Assembly (NCBI GenBank): GCA_002171515.1 | Contig: NHEP01000018.1 | Coordinates: 1 to 45,842 of the forward strand | Length of the DNA: 45,842 bases | Reading direction: 5' to 3' | Source: a bacterium TMED88 | GTDB taxonomy: Bacteria; Myxococcota_A; UBA9160; UBA4427 | Shown: one piece after another, positions 6,863 to 15,152 of the stretch | Numbering within the stretch: the first letter of the stretch is position 1 | How the letters are laid out: each line of letters begins with the position of its first letter | Program-made: the position numbers and the translations under genes | Notes under the pieces: generated by a model | What the model was told of the DNA's origin: nothing | The model's input: the letters and a program-made list of their open reading frames with translations, nothing else | Databases searched by the model: none

Positions 6863-9397
6863 ATGACCCCGACTTCGACCCAACGCTTTCGTCGCTTCAC
6901 AGGCATGTTGGCCGTTCTATGGGCTGTTCTCGGGATTGTGGCCGTCTTCTTCGCCCTGCTCAACGACCGCGGGCCCATCATGCCGATCAGCAGCTCTTGG
7001 TTAGGCGCCGCACCCATGGTCTACAGCGCGAGTCCGGCCGCCGTCGAGTCCGGGGTTGCGCCGGGCGATCGAATTGTGGCCATCGATGGTCGGCCGGCCC
7101 TTGAGATGCTCCAAAGCGAGATGCCGACCCTCTCTCTGGGTGTGGCCAATACTTACGAGATCGAGAAGCGAGATGGCAGTCGAATCATTGTTGCGCTGAG
7201 TCCCGTCCCGGTTCGGGGCCTTCTTCGGCCCATGGATACGCTTCTTCATATCGCTCTCGTGATTGCGAGCTTGGTCTATGTGGGGGTCGGTCTTGCGGTT
7301 TGGTGGAGCCGACCCGGCACGGCACCGGCTTGGGCCTTTCTGCTTTTTTGCTCGACGATGTCTGTCATGCTCTCCACCGCGCTGAGGGCCGAATTGGTTC
7401 CTTGGTCGGCCTGGCGGATGATTGCCAATCTTCCTCTCCTGGGCGCAACCACTTTTCATCTTTTCACAACCTACCCGATAGAGCCGGGTTGGCTGGTTCA
7501 GCGCAACCGACTTCGCGCGCTGCCCTATCTCGGTGCTTTGGCGATCCTGGCTGTACTGGTCGGTGAGCGCGTTCTTCAGCAAACGAGCGAGTGGATGATC
7601 GGCGTCGCTTTCTTTTACGGCGTGATATTGTCGATCGGTTCGATCTTCATCCTTGCCGCGCAGCGAAAACCGGCTCGACTCGCTGGGCTTGGTGACCGGG
7701 CGGACTTAATGCTGCTGGCCGGGATCTCCAGCTTCCTTCCGGCGATTCTCGCGATGCTCGCGGAATATTTTCTACAGGCCAATATTCCTTGGTACTTCGC
7801 GATGATCTGGGTGGCGGCCTTCCCCTTGGCGGTTTCGTACGGGATGTTGCGAAATGATCTTTTTGATTTCCGTATTCTTGCCCGTTCCTCTGCGGCCTAT
7901 GGTGTCGCGACTTTCACAATCACGGCGCTGTTCGCTTTTGCGATTACTTTTTCAGACGAACTGATTACTCGGATTGGCGTAAATGTCCGATCGGTTCAAG
8001 TCGGCTTTCTGTTCCTGGCCATTCTGGCCTTCAATCCGCTTCGAGAACGTCTACAAGGCCTGGTGGACCGGCTTTTTGATCGCGATCGCGCCGGGTATCG
8101 GCAGGCGGTTCGAGATATATCCGAAGCGATGGTCTCGATGCTTTCGCTGAACGAAATCAGTGACCGAATTCTTGTTGCGGTAACAGATACGATGGGAGTC
8201 GGCCGGGCGATGGTGCTTCTGTTGGACGAGACGGATAAGGTCCTGCGTCCCTCGGCGCGAAGGGGGGATTGGGACGAGGAAGGCAGCCAAATTGCGATCC
8301 CGAGCGACCACCCCCTCTGGAAAGAAATGTGGATTCGTCGAGAGGAATTGGTTCGAGCAGATTTCGACGAAGAGCCTGACCTGGAGCGGCGCGAACAATG
8401 TTGGGACGTTTACGACACGCTCGAGGTCGAGCTCCTGGTTCCAATTCTTTTCGGCGTTGATCTGCTGGGTGTCATCGCTGTCGGACGAAAGCTAACCGGG
8501 GAGCGCCTCGCGCCCGACGATCGAGAGCTGCTGCGGACGCTGGCCAATCAAAGTTCCATCGCGATTGAAAATGCGAAGGCCTTTGACGAAATCGCCAAGC
8601 TCAATGAATCACTTGAGGCGCGCGTCGAAGAGCGGACCCAGGAATTGCGCGATACTCAGAATCAGCTGATGCAAAGTGAGAAAATGAGTGCACTGGGCCA
8701 ACTTGTTGCGGGAGTCGCTCATGAACTCAATAACCCGATCGGATTTGTGCACGCCAATCTTCAGCTCCTCGACGAGTTCATTGAGAAACTGGTTCGGGCA
8801 GAACATGGAGAGGGAGACGTCGAACAGATACGCGACGCCATCACTCGGCTGCTGACTCGGAGTCGAGAAGGCACAGAACGCGTCAAGCAAATCGTCCAGG
8901 ACCTGAGAACATTTTCACGGATGGACCAGGCGGAGAGTCAGATGGCTGACCTCAACGAAGAGATCAACCGTACTCTGGCCCTAATGGAACCTCGCCTCAA
9001 AAGTGGCGTTGAGATCGTTCGAAATTTTGACGAGCTGCCCCAGGTTCGTTGTTACCCGGGTCAACTCAATCAGGTCTTTCTCAATTTGCTGATGAATGGA
9101 TGCGATGCGATTGAAGCCAGTGGGGGCACGATCACGATCACGACCCGGGAAATCGATCGGGGCGTTCGCCTCGAATTTAAGGATGATGGGCCGGGCATTT
9201 CACCCGAGGTTCAAAGTCGGATTTTCGACCCGTTTTTCACCACCAAGGAGGTGGGTAAAGGGACCGGCCTGGGTCTCTCGCTTTCTCACGGCATCATTGA
9301 GCGACATGGGGGCCGATTCTTCGTCTCCTCGGAGCTGGGGCATGGGGCCTCCTTCGTGATCGACCTGCCCTTGGATGCAGTCGAAGACGGGGCCTGA
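6863..9397 (+). CDS. Multidomain membrane sensor histidine kinase (PDZ-like, multi-TM, GAF, HisKA, HATPase)
   Basis: An 844-residue sensor kinase. Order: a transmembrane helix (about 13-33), a PDZ-like extracytoplasmic loop (about 50-120, with SGVAPGDRIVAIDGRPA), roughly eight further hydrophobic segments (about 125-395), a GAF-like domain (about 412-572), a short coiled coil (575-605), a HisKA domain with phospho-accepting His620 in GVAHELNNPIGF, and a C-terminal ATPase with the N-box LNQVFLNLLMNGCDAI, DDGPGIS and GKGTGLGLSLSHGI motifs. No response regulator follows; the next gene is an oxidoreductase, so it is an orphan and its regulator is elsewhere. This architecture is frequent in deltaproteobacteria. 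The signal sensed cannot be told from sequence. Confidence 0.92.
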   Translation: MTPTSTQRFRRFTGMLAVLWAVLGIVAVFFALLNDRGPIMPISSSWLGAAPMVYSASPAAVESGVAPGDRIVAIDGRPALEMLQSEMPTLSLGVANTYEIEKRDGSRIIVALSPVPVRGLLRPMDTLLHIALVIASLVYVGVGLAVWWSRPGTAPAWAFLLFCSTMSVMLSTALRAELVPWSAWRMIANLPLLGATTFHLFTTYPIEPGWLVQRNRLRALPYLGALAILAVLVGERVLQQTSEWMIGVAFFYGVILSIGSIFILAAQRKPARLAGLGDRADLMLLAGISSFLPAILAMLAEYFLQANIPWYFAMIWVAAFPLAVSYGMLRNDLFDFRILARSSAAYGVATFTITALFAFAITFSDELITRIGVNVRSVQVGFLFLAILAFNPLRERLQGLVDRLFDRDRAGYRQAVRDISEAMVSMLSLNEISDRILVAVTDTMGVGRAMVLLLDETDKVLRPSARRGDWDEEGSQIAIPSDHPLWKEMWIRREELVRADFDEEPDLERREQCWDVYDTLEVELLVPILFGVDLLGVIAVGRKLTGERLAPDDRELLRTLANQSSIAIENAKAFDEIAKLNESLEARVEERTQELRDTQNQLMQSEKMSALGQLVAGVAHELNNPIGFVHANLQLLDEFIEKLVRAEHGEGDVEQIRDAITRLLTRSREGTERVKQIVQDLRTFSRMDQAESQMADLNEEINRTLALMEPRLKSGVEIVRNFDELPQVRCYPGQLNQVFLNLLMNGCDAIEASGGTITITTREIDRGVRLEFKDDGPGISPEVQSRIFDPFFTTKEVGKGTGLGLSLSHGIIERHGGRFFVSSELGHGASFVIDLPLDAVEDGA

Positions 9398-9481
9398 GGT
9401 TTTCACCCCTCCGCTGGACGAATCGGCCTGCCACTCGTAGTCTTTCCGCTCCCGATGCCCTGACCAGAGAGAGGTCCTCCG

Positions 9482-10522
9482 ATGAAGTGTGGTTTGATCG
9501 CCGGCTATTCCCCCGCAAATATTTCGATTCCGATCGATTTCATTAAAAGAGCCGAGAGCCTTGGTTTCAGCTCTGTGTGGACGGCGGAGGCTTACGGCTC
9601 TGACGCGGTTTCACCGGCGGCCTGGATTCTTGCCCAAACAGAGAAAATCAATGTGGGTACGGCGATCATGCAGATGCCGGCGCGTACCCCGGCCGCGACC
9701 GCGATGACCGCGATGACGCTCTACGCGCTCTCGGGCGGGCGATTCATCCTGGGCTTGGGGCCTTCGGGGCCTCAAGTTGTCGAAGGCTGGCACGGAGTTG
9801 CCTATGGCCGGCCTCTGACCCGAACCCGGGAGTATGTGTCGATCATCCGGAAAATTCTCGAACGAAAAGAAGGGGTGGTCCATGACGGCTTTCATTATCA
9901 GATGCCTTTCACGGGCGAAGGGGCGACGGGCCTCGGTAAGCCGCTGAAGAGCATTCTCCATGGCGATCCGGCACTCAAGATCTATACCGCTTCGATTTCA
10001 ACGGCCGGCATGAAGTGCGCGGGTGAGGTCTCAGACGGCGTTTTCCCGGTCTGGATGAACCCCGAGCGTTACGATCTGTTCGAAGGCTCCCTCAATGAAG
10101 GGTTCGCGAAGGCGGGTGGGGGCAAGAGCTTGGATCATTTCGCGATTTGTCCCTTCGTCACGACCATTCTCGGTGACGATCTTGAACAGTGCCGAATGCC
10201 CGTGAAGCAAAACATGGCTTTGTACATCGGGGGCATGGGGGCACGGGATAAGAATTTCTACAACGACTACGCAAAGCGTCTCGGCTATGAGGAGGCGGCG
10301 GTTGAGATCCAAAACCTTTTCTTGGCGGGTAAAAAAAGCGAAGCCGCTGCCGCGGTGCCTGATGCGCTGGTGGATGACGTTGCGTTGGTCGGTCCCGAGG
10401 ATCGTATTCGGGATCGGCTTCAGGCCTGGAAAGAGGCTGGGGCGAAGCGCCACGTCGACACGCTGCTGATGGGTGGTGGCCAACCCCGCGCCCTGGAAAT
10501 CATCGCCGAGGAATTGCTTTAG
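9482..10522 (+). CDS. LLM-class flavin/F420-dependent oxidoreductase
   Basis: A 346-residue luciferase-like monooxygenase-fold protein. MKCGLIAGYSPANISIPIDF and RAESLGFSSVWTAEAYGSD resemble the N-terminal strand and helix of the F420-dependent oxidoreductase branch. GTAIMQMPARTPAATAM and LSGGRFILGLGPSGPQVVEGWHG give the cofactor-binding barrel strands. The LLM fold binds FMN or coenzyme F420; the cofactor cannot be settled here. GAGAGAGG-type purines precede the ATG. It is not a bacterial luciferase: it lacks a LuxB partner and lies on the opposite strand, away from the LuxC/LuxE-like genes. The 84-base gap after the kinase shows nothing notable. Substrate unknown. Confidence 0.88.
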   Translation: MKCGLIAGYSPANISIPIDFIKRAESLGFSSVWTAEAYGSDAVSPAAWILAQTEKINVGTAIMQMPARTPAATAMTAMTLYALSGGRFILGLGPSGPQVVEGWHGVAYGRPLTRTREYVSIIRKILERKEGVVHDGFHYQMPFTGEGATGLGKPLKSILHGDPALKIYTASISTAGMKCAGEVSDGVFPVWMNPERYDLFEGSLNEGFAKAGGGKSLDHFAICPFVTTILGDDLEQCRMPVKQNMALYIGGMGARDKNFYNDYAKRLGYEEAAVEIQNLFLAGKKSEAAAAVPDALVDDVALVGPEDRIRDRLQAWKEAGAKRHVDTLLMGGGQPRALEIIAEELL

Positions 10523-10534
10523 GGTCTGAGTGGG

Positions 10535-10601
10535 AGAGGATCCTTTCAAATGGCAAGGCGCGGCCGCTCATCCAACCGCTCTTTTTCTTCGGGGATCCTC
10601 T
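10535..10601. repeat. 9-base inverted repeat between convergent genes
   Basis: AGAGGATCC at 10535-10543 and its exact reverse complement GGATCCTCT at 10593-10601 bracket 49 bases between the LLM gene and the convergent hydrolase. The loop is long and there is no clear U tract, so its role as a bidirectional terminator is weakly supported. Confidence 0.3.
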
Positions 10602-10625
10602 GTGTCCCTGCGGTGCCGAGAGCGC

Positions 10626-11474
10626 CTATCCCAGGGGGGAGTCGGTTTTTCCTGACGGCCTGGGCAGTCCGTCGAGCCAGCCTTTCACGATGGCGCTAAA
10701 AGCGTCGGGCTGATCGAGGAGCACGTGGTGACCTGCGCCCGGTACGGTTTCGAGATGGGACTCGGGCAACTCGGTGCAGAGTTCTTGAGCCCCTTCTGCG
10801 GAGAGGATTGAACTTTCCTCGCCCCGGATGACCAGGGTCGGGCACCGAACCGCGCTGCAGTCCGGCGGCGGTCGGCCGGGCACCCCAAACCAACGGGGAT
10901 CGAATTTGAAGCCAAATCGACCCCCGGTTTCCGCCCGGACAGACTGGATCGCGATGGATCTCCTGAGGGCCTCGTCGCAATGCTCCGCGCTCGGCACAAA
11001 CCGAAATCGCTCGATGGCTTCCTTCTCCGACGGATAGTTTCTTCGCAAGGCAAGGGCCAGGCGGGCCGCTCGCCGGGATCGCTTTGGGCCGCCTCGGGCC
11101 GGATCCACAAGGGCCAGGCCTCTCACCCGTTCAGACCGCGACGCATGATCGAGGGCGACATGGGCCCCCATGGAGTGCCCAATGAGCGTCACCTGCGATT
11201 CACCCAATCGATCACAGAGTGCTTCGAGGTCAAGGTTGAACGCTCCGACTTGGAGCGTGTCGGGAGAATCGCTGTCCCCGTGACCCCGAAAGTCCAGTGC
11301 AATCAGGCGGTTATCGTCTGCCCAGCGAGGAGCCAGATGATCCCACCAATGCGCATTGGCGCCGCCGCCGTGTAGCAGGATGACCGGCTCGGTCTCGGGA
11401 GGACCCCACTTCAGCATATGAAGCTTGATGCCGGGTGTGAGAGGCGAGTTGAATATTTCGGAGGCCGCTTTCAT
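10626..11474 (-). CDS. Alpha/beta-fold hydrolase
   Basis: A 282-residue alpha/beta hydrolase. The oxyanion-hole block VILLHGGGANAHWW (31-44), DFRGHGDSDSP (61-71), the nucleophile elbow LIGHSMGAH with Ser101, and the late histidine in VPGAGHHVLLDQP are all present; the acid is likely in the VIRGEESSIL strand. There is no signal peptide, so it is cytosolic. The family covers esterases, haloperoxidases and C-C bond hydrolases, and nothing here narrows the substrate. It stands alone on its strand between convergent and divergent neighbours. Confidence 0.9.
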   Translation of the reverse strand: MKAASEIFNSPLTPGIKLHMLKWGPPETEPVILLHGGGANAHWWDHLAPRWADDNRLIALDFRGHGDSDSPDTLQVGAFNLDLEALCDRLGESQVTLIGHSMGAHVALDHASRSERVRGLALVDPARGGPKRSRRAARLALALRRNYPSEKEAIERFRFVPSAEHCDEALRRSIAIQSVRAETGGRFGFKFDPRWFGVPGRPPPDCSAVRCPTLVIRGEESSILSAEGAQELCTELPESHLETVPGAGHHVLLDQPDAFSAIVKGWLDGLPRPSGKTDSPLG

Positions 11475-11671
11475 TCGGGCCGAAGGCTAGCTTGAGTGTC
11501 GGGATTCGGGGCCCTCCCCGGTTCAAATCGAGGGTGCTGGGTTTCCGTATCGGACGGTCCAAAAGCTTCTGTTTGCGGGTTTTGGGAGTTGGCGAAGCCG
11601 ATGGCGGCTAGCGGTTTTAGAGCAAAAGTGCCGAAATCGATGTCCAGGGCTGTTCTCAGTGCGTTTTTCGA

Positions 11672-11699
11672 TTGACTCCAGTTGCGAAACCCTTATGAT
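11672..11699 (+). promoter_or_regulatory. Consensus-like sigma-70 promoter of the histone gene
   Basis: TTGACT at 11672-11677 and TATGAT at 11694-11699, separated by 16 bases, each match five of six consensus positions of housekeeping promoters. Transcription would begin near 11706, giving a leader of about 95 bases. It is the strongest promoter-like element I see in the window and implies abundant expression. Confidence 0.72.
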
Positions 11700-11710
11700 C
11701 GCGCCCAATC

Positions 11711-11729
11711 AACGTGTTTTAAGCACGTT
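11711..11729 (+). promoter_or_regulatory. Hairpin in the leader of the histone gene
   Basis: AACGTG (11711-11716) and CACGTT (11724-11729) can pair around a seven-base loop, right at the start of the predicted transcript. It could stabilise the 5' end or serve as an operator. Function not known. Confidence 0.35.
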
Positions 11730-11801
11730 TTGGGGTACTGGCTCTTTGAAGACTCCGATGAGCGGAGTTGGAGGGGGCCGGCAATTGAGAGGGAGAGTTC
11801 C

Positions 11802-12011
11802 ATGGCCGCTAAGAAGAAGAAGGCACGTCGCGCAAAGAAGCCCGTTGAATTGATCATTTCGAAGGCCCGGGTGAAGAATGCTGTCAAGAAGTGCAACGTA
11901 GGCTCTGAGTTCTACGAGGCACTCGACGGTGCGGTTCGAGAGCTCATCAAGGGCGCAGAAGGCCGCGCAGTAGGCAACAAGCGCAAGACGTTGAAGGCCG
12001 TCGATCTTTAG
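11802..12011 (+). CDS. Bacterial histone-fold protein with lysine-rich N-terminal tail
   Basis: A 69-residue, very basic protein (20 Lys/Arg against 7 Asp/Glu). Residues 1-13 are a Lys/Arg tail (MAAKKKKARRAKK). The remainder reads as a single histone fold: short helix 1 (ISKARVKNAVKK, 19-30), long helix 2 (SEFYEALDGAVRELIKGAEG, 35-54) and the loop plus short helix 3 KRKTLKAVDL (60-69). The RKT-x-KA-x-D ending is the best-known histone signature, and the short third helix is as in the bacterial histones described in Bdellovibrio. A DNA-binding chromosomal protein is the likely role. GAGGGAGAG precedes the ATG at 11802. It is monocistronic, between its own promoter and terminator, which suits an abundant nucleoid protein. 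The frame is open upstream to 11682 but without support. Confidence 0.82.
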   Translation: MAAKKKKARRAKKPVELIISKARVKNAVKKCNVGSEFYEALDGAVRELIKGAEGRAVGNKRKTLKAVDL

Positions 12012-12074
12012 TCGGAGAGAGCGAAGGCGTGCTCCCCGCTCGGGGTTTGCACAGGCTTTCCGATGATCGTTGGC

Positions 12075-12117
12075 AGGCCCGCCGAGAGGGGTTTCCTTCT
12101 TGGCGGGCCTTCTTCTA
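12075..12117 (+). terminator. Rho-independent terminator of the histone gene
   Basis: A perfect nine-base GC-rich stem, AGGCCCGCC (12075-12083) with GGCGGGCCT (12102-12110), is followed by TCTTCTATT. It lies 64 bases after the histone stop and before the convergent CocE-type gene. Confidence 0.85.
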
Positions 12118-12169
12118 TTGAGAGCCCCCGATGGCATAACCGAATGGGTCGCCTGCATTGCACCCGTCT

Positions 12170-13864
12170 TCAGTCTTCCTCACTCGCCCGGACCCACAGC
12201 TCGAGCCACGATCGTCGATCTTTTCCGTGGTGAATGGATGGACGACTGATCCGAAAGTCTGCTGTCTGGGCGCATGCGGGCTCAAGGCGGGATGAAGGAT
12301 TCCGGTCGAAGCTCGGAAAGTTTGACCCGCCCACCACCAGACGGATTCGATGGCCCCTTCGGAAGGTTCGAACGGCTTGCCCGAGATCGGCCTGGATGCG
12401 AATCGCCTGCCCAGGTTCGAGGAAAGACGGTTCGGCGCCCTCAGCCTTGAGGTCTCTCCAGCGGGCCCGCTGAATCCCTTCGCAGACATTCTCTGCGCGC
12501 CCGTTGGGGGCGACATCGATCAGTTTTCCCGTGACGTCAAAGTCCTCGACATCAGTCTCGATCTCGATCGAGAGACAGACAGGCCCGGTGAGCGTTAAAT
12601 CGTTTTCAAGGGGTTCGGAGTCGTATAGAAGAATGTCATTCCGACTCTCCAGGCCGCTCTGATCTTTCACACCCCCCTTCCATCCGAATAGAGGTCCACC
12701 GATGGCCGGGGTCGGTTCATTGGGGTCGTGTTCAAACCGGAGCGGGGTGGAGTCGTCATCCGGCTCTTCCCAGGAGAGTCGACCTGTGCCCGCATCGGCA
12801 TCCAGAAAACATGGGCGGCGGTGGCTATTTTCGGGTGGCCAGCTTTGAGACACTTGCCAGGCTTCGCTGCCGGGCAAAAAGTATTGAACAGGTGCCGGAG
12901 TCTGGATCGAATCCCGAGAGCAAAGATGGCGATCAAAATGAGCGATGGCTTCTCTCAAGGCGACACCGCCCAGCCCCTTTCGCCACCAGCTGACTTTGGC
13001 CGGAACTCCGTGGGCCCATGGACCGAGAATCAACCGAGGCTGGACAGCTCTTTCATTATGGTGGGCCGCGATGAGCTGGTCGTATTGTTCCATCTGACTC
13101 GGCAAGAAAAAATCGTACAGGCCGGCCATTGAAAGCACCGGAGGAATCTTTTCAGGGAGTTCGGCCTCGAGGGCCGCCCAGTACGCATCCTTACGCGGAT
13201 GATCGAGCCAGTCTCGGATCCAATCGACTGATCGAAGCGCGACTCGATCGGCCTCGCGCACAGGTCTGTGGGCCAAGCCGCGCTCGAGATCGAGCTGACG
13301 GGCCGATAAGGTCTCCTTGTCTCCCACCAGAAGGCCCCATTCGAGCGCATTGTGCATCGCGAGCGCCCCTCCACGGTAGAAGGTGGAGTAAAGGTCGCCG
13401 GATCCGATCCATGAGACGATTGCGCCGACATGTTCGGGGGCTTCAGCTAACACACACCAAGCCGTGTAGGCAAGATAGCTGGCCCCAAGCAGGCCGATGG
13501 GTTGCCCGCCAGACCAAGGCTGCTGGAGGACCCAGTCCATCGTATCGCGACCGTCATTTCGTTCCGCCTCGAAGGGAACGAATTGTCCCTCGGAGGCGTA
13601 ACGACCGCGCACATCTTGGAGGACGACGTGGTAGCCCAGCTCGGCCAAAAGTCGGCCGGTCATTCCGGTCAAGCTCCGAGAACCACGAACGCCGTAGGGG
13701 GTCCGGATGAGCAGAGTTCCAAGGGGCGACTCGTCGCCGACGGGCCAAACGTGCCAGGTTGCTAAACGGACGCCGTCTCTCATCGGGACGAAATGGAGCT
13801 CCATCTGGGCTCGATAGCGGGCCGCTGGCAGCTTCATACCCAACCGAAGCAACCTGAGAATCAA
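12170..13864 (-). CDS. CocE/NonD-family hydrolase (X-Pro dipeptidyl-peptidase type)
   Basis: A 564-residue serine hydrolase of the CocE/NonD family. These enzymes carry an alpha/beta catalytic domain and a C-terminal jelly-roll domain and act on acyl or peptide bonds. The nucleophile is Ser129 in LLGASYLAY. LQDVRGRYASEGQF (82-95), the aspartate region MAGLYDFF and the histidine in LGPWAHG are the other active-site blocks. The C-terminal part (LTGPVCLSIEIETDVEDFDV onward) matches the jelly-roll. There is no signal peptide. The start is a TTG at 13864 with GAGGT just upstream, overlapping the stop of the DUF6178 gene in TTGA; methionines at residues 10 and 21 are weaker alternatives. Substrate unknown. 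Confidence 0.9.
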   Translation of the reverse strand: MILRLLRLGMKLPAARYRAQMELHFVPMRDGVRLATWHVWPVGDESPLGTLLIRTPYGVRGSRSLTGMTGRLLAELGYHVVLQDVRGRYASEGQFVPFEAERNDGRDTMDWVLQQPWSGGQPIGLLGASYLAYTAWCVLAEAPEHVGAIVSWIGSGDLYSTFYRGGALAMHNALEWGLLVGDKETLSARQLDLERGLAHRPVREADRVALRSVDWIRDWLDHPRKDAYWAALEAELPEKIPPVLSMAGLYDFFLPSQMEQYDQLIAAHHNERAVQPRLILGPWAHGVPAKVSWWRKGLGGVALREAIAHFDRHLCSRDSIQTPAPVQYFLPGSEAWQVSQSWPPENSHRRPCFLDADAGTGRLSWEEPDDDSTPLRFEHDPNEPTPAIGGPLFGWKGGVKDQSGLESRNDILLYDSEPLENDLTLTGPVCLSIEIETDVEDFDVTGKLIDVAPNGRAENVCEGIQRARWRDLKAEGAEPSFLEPGQAIRIQADLGQAVRTFRRGHRIRLVVGGSNFPSFDRNPSSRLEPACAQTADFRISRPSIHHGKDRRSWLELWVRASEED

Positions 13865-15063
13865 GAGTCGACCTCGGATTCGGCTAGCTCCGAAGAGGCT
13901 TCCTCCAATTCTGAGGGGTGAGGCGCGGGCCGGACATCCTCGGGCGAGAGATGCACCCCCACCCGAAAGAGGTGCTGTAAATCGATCCTTTGCAGCCCCT
14001 CGCTCAAGCTGAGCGCGTTTTCCTGACTCAAATGCTCAAGGCCCAGGCTACTGATCCGAGCTGCTTTTTCGATGGCTTTCGGGAGTGTCTCCGCATCGGC
14101 GAGGTCACTGCGGTCGGCGACGGCGACCTGATTGGCCAAATTGATGAAGGCGTAAAAGAAGCGCGCTCTTTCCTCGGGTGCGAGCTCGGCCACCGCCCTA
14201 AAGAGAGAGAAACGATGGTCCGCTGCGGCGGGCAAGTCTGTGATCCAAACGGGGAGTGGCCATTCACTGCTTTCGATAGACTGGGCGTTGGGAGGGAGGT
14301 CGCCCAGTCGATCAGATCGCAGGTAGCCGTAGATTCGCATCGCGCGGTCCCAGGAGGGAAAGCCGAGATCTTCCAAGCGACCGGTTCGCCACCGCAAGGC
14401 CCATTCTTCCAGCTCGACTTGTTGTTCCTCCTCGACCGACTGGAGGATGCGAAAGTAGAGCCAGTAGTCACTTTCAAAGAGAACGCGTAGGAGACGGGTG
14501 AGGACGGCGAGGTCTTCATTCGGCTTGCGGGCGACGTAGTAGAACTGCCCGTCGAGAGTTTGGCCTCCTTCCGGCGGTTGCCAGTCTTCGTCGCCGGAGG
14601 GCTTGAGGTCGACGGCCACATGGGCGCGGAGGTAGAGGGCGAGCAGTTCTGTGTCCATTGAGCGCGCTGCCCGAATCAGGGTGGGGTCTCCGGCTTCGGC
14701 CAGAGTGGCGACCCAACGGTCCAGATCCGCTCGATCCGGCGTCAATCCTTTCCACGCGTCGAGGTCGAGGCAGGCGATGATCTGATCTTCCGTCGCGTGT
14801 TCGAGAAGCCAGCTCGAATCATCGATGCCGACTTCTTTGCATGTAAAACAGAGCTCGGCTTCGGGGAGAAGCGGCACGATGGCTTCGGGCTCCGGGCAGA
14901 GTTCAAGAATCCGGTTCCGCCAGGCCATAGGCGCCTCGCAGACTGCCGCGACCTGTTCATCGAGGCTCAAATCCGACATCTGTGACCGTGCGGAGGCGCG
15001 GTTTTCTCGGGCCAGCTTGAGGATGGGTCGAACTCGTTGGGCGGCGCTGAGTCGGTCCGTCAT
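13861..15063 (-). CDS. DUF6178 family protein
   Basis: A 400-residue soluble protein that I recognise as the DUF6178 family, mainly known from deltaproteobacteria. Function is undescribed. It is acidic, mostly helical in appearance, with LCFTCKEVGIDDSSWLLEHA near residue 72, and a C-terminus rich in Glu and Ser. The stop overlaps the start of the CocE-type hydrolase by four bases, so the two are translationally coupled and may work together. The divergent Nudix gene starts 90 bases away. Confidence 0.75.
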   Translation of the reverse strand: MTDRLSAAQRVRPILKLARENRASARSQMSDLSLDEQVAAVCEAPMAWRNRILELCPEPEAIVPLLPEAELCFTCKEVGIDDSSWLLEHATEDQIIACLDLDAWKGLTPDRADLDRWVATLAEAGDPTLIRAARSMDTELLALYLRAHVAVDLKPSGDEDWQPPEGGQTLDGQFYYVARKPNEDLAVLTRLLRVLFESDYWLYFRILQSVEEEQQVELEEWALRWRTGRLEDLGFPSWDRAMRIYGYLRSDRLGDLPPNAQSIESSEWPLPVWITDLPAAADHRFSLFRAVAELAPEERARFFYAFINLANQVAVADRSDLADAETLPKAIEKAARISSLGLEHLSQENALSLSEGLQRIDLQHLFRVGVHLSPEDVRPAPHPSELEEASSELAESEVDS

Positions 15064-15152
15064 GGCGGCAGACTAACACCCAGGGCGAGGCGTGCCGCTT
15101 CTCGGGTCGCGGGCGGCCTCGGGCCTGATCGCCGCCGCGCTATGGTGGGGAG

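Larger units (their letters stand above)
11475..11801 (+). other. Non-coding region upstream of the histone gene
   Basis: This 327-base divergent gap holds the start-side region of the alpha/beta hydrolase (minus) and the promoter, hairpin and ribosome site of the histone-fold gene (plus), listed separately. Small open frames on both strands look like chance. Confidence 0.6.

Noticed and set aside
9482-10522. LLM gene as the luciferase partner of the LuxC/LuxE-like genes
   Set aside because: It lies 4.4 kb away on the opposite strand, is not paired as LuxA/LuxB, and its motifs follow the oxidoreductase branch of the fold.
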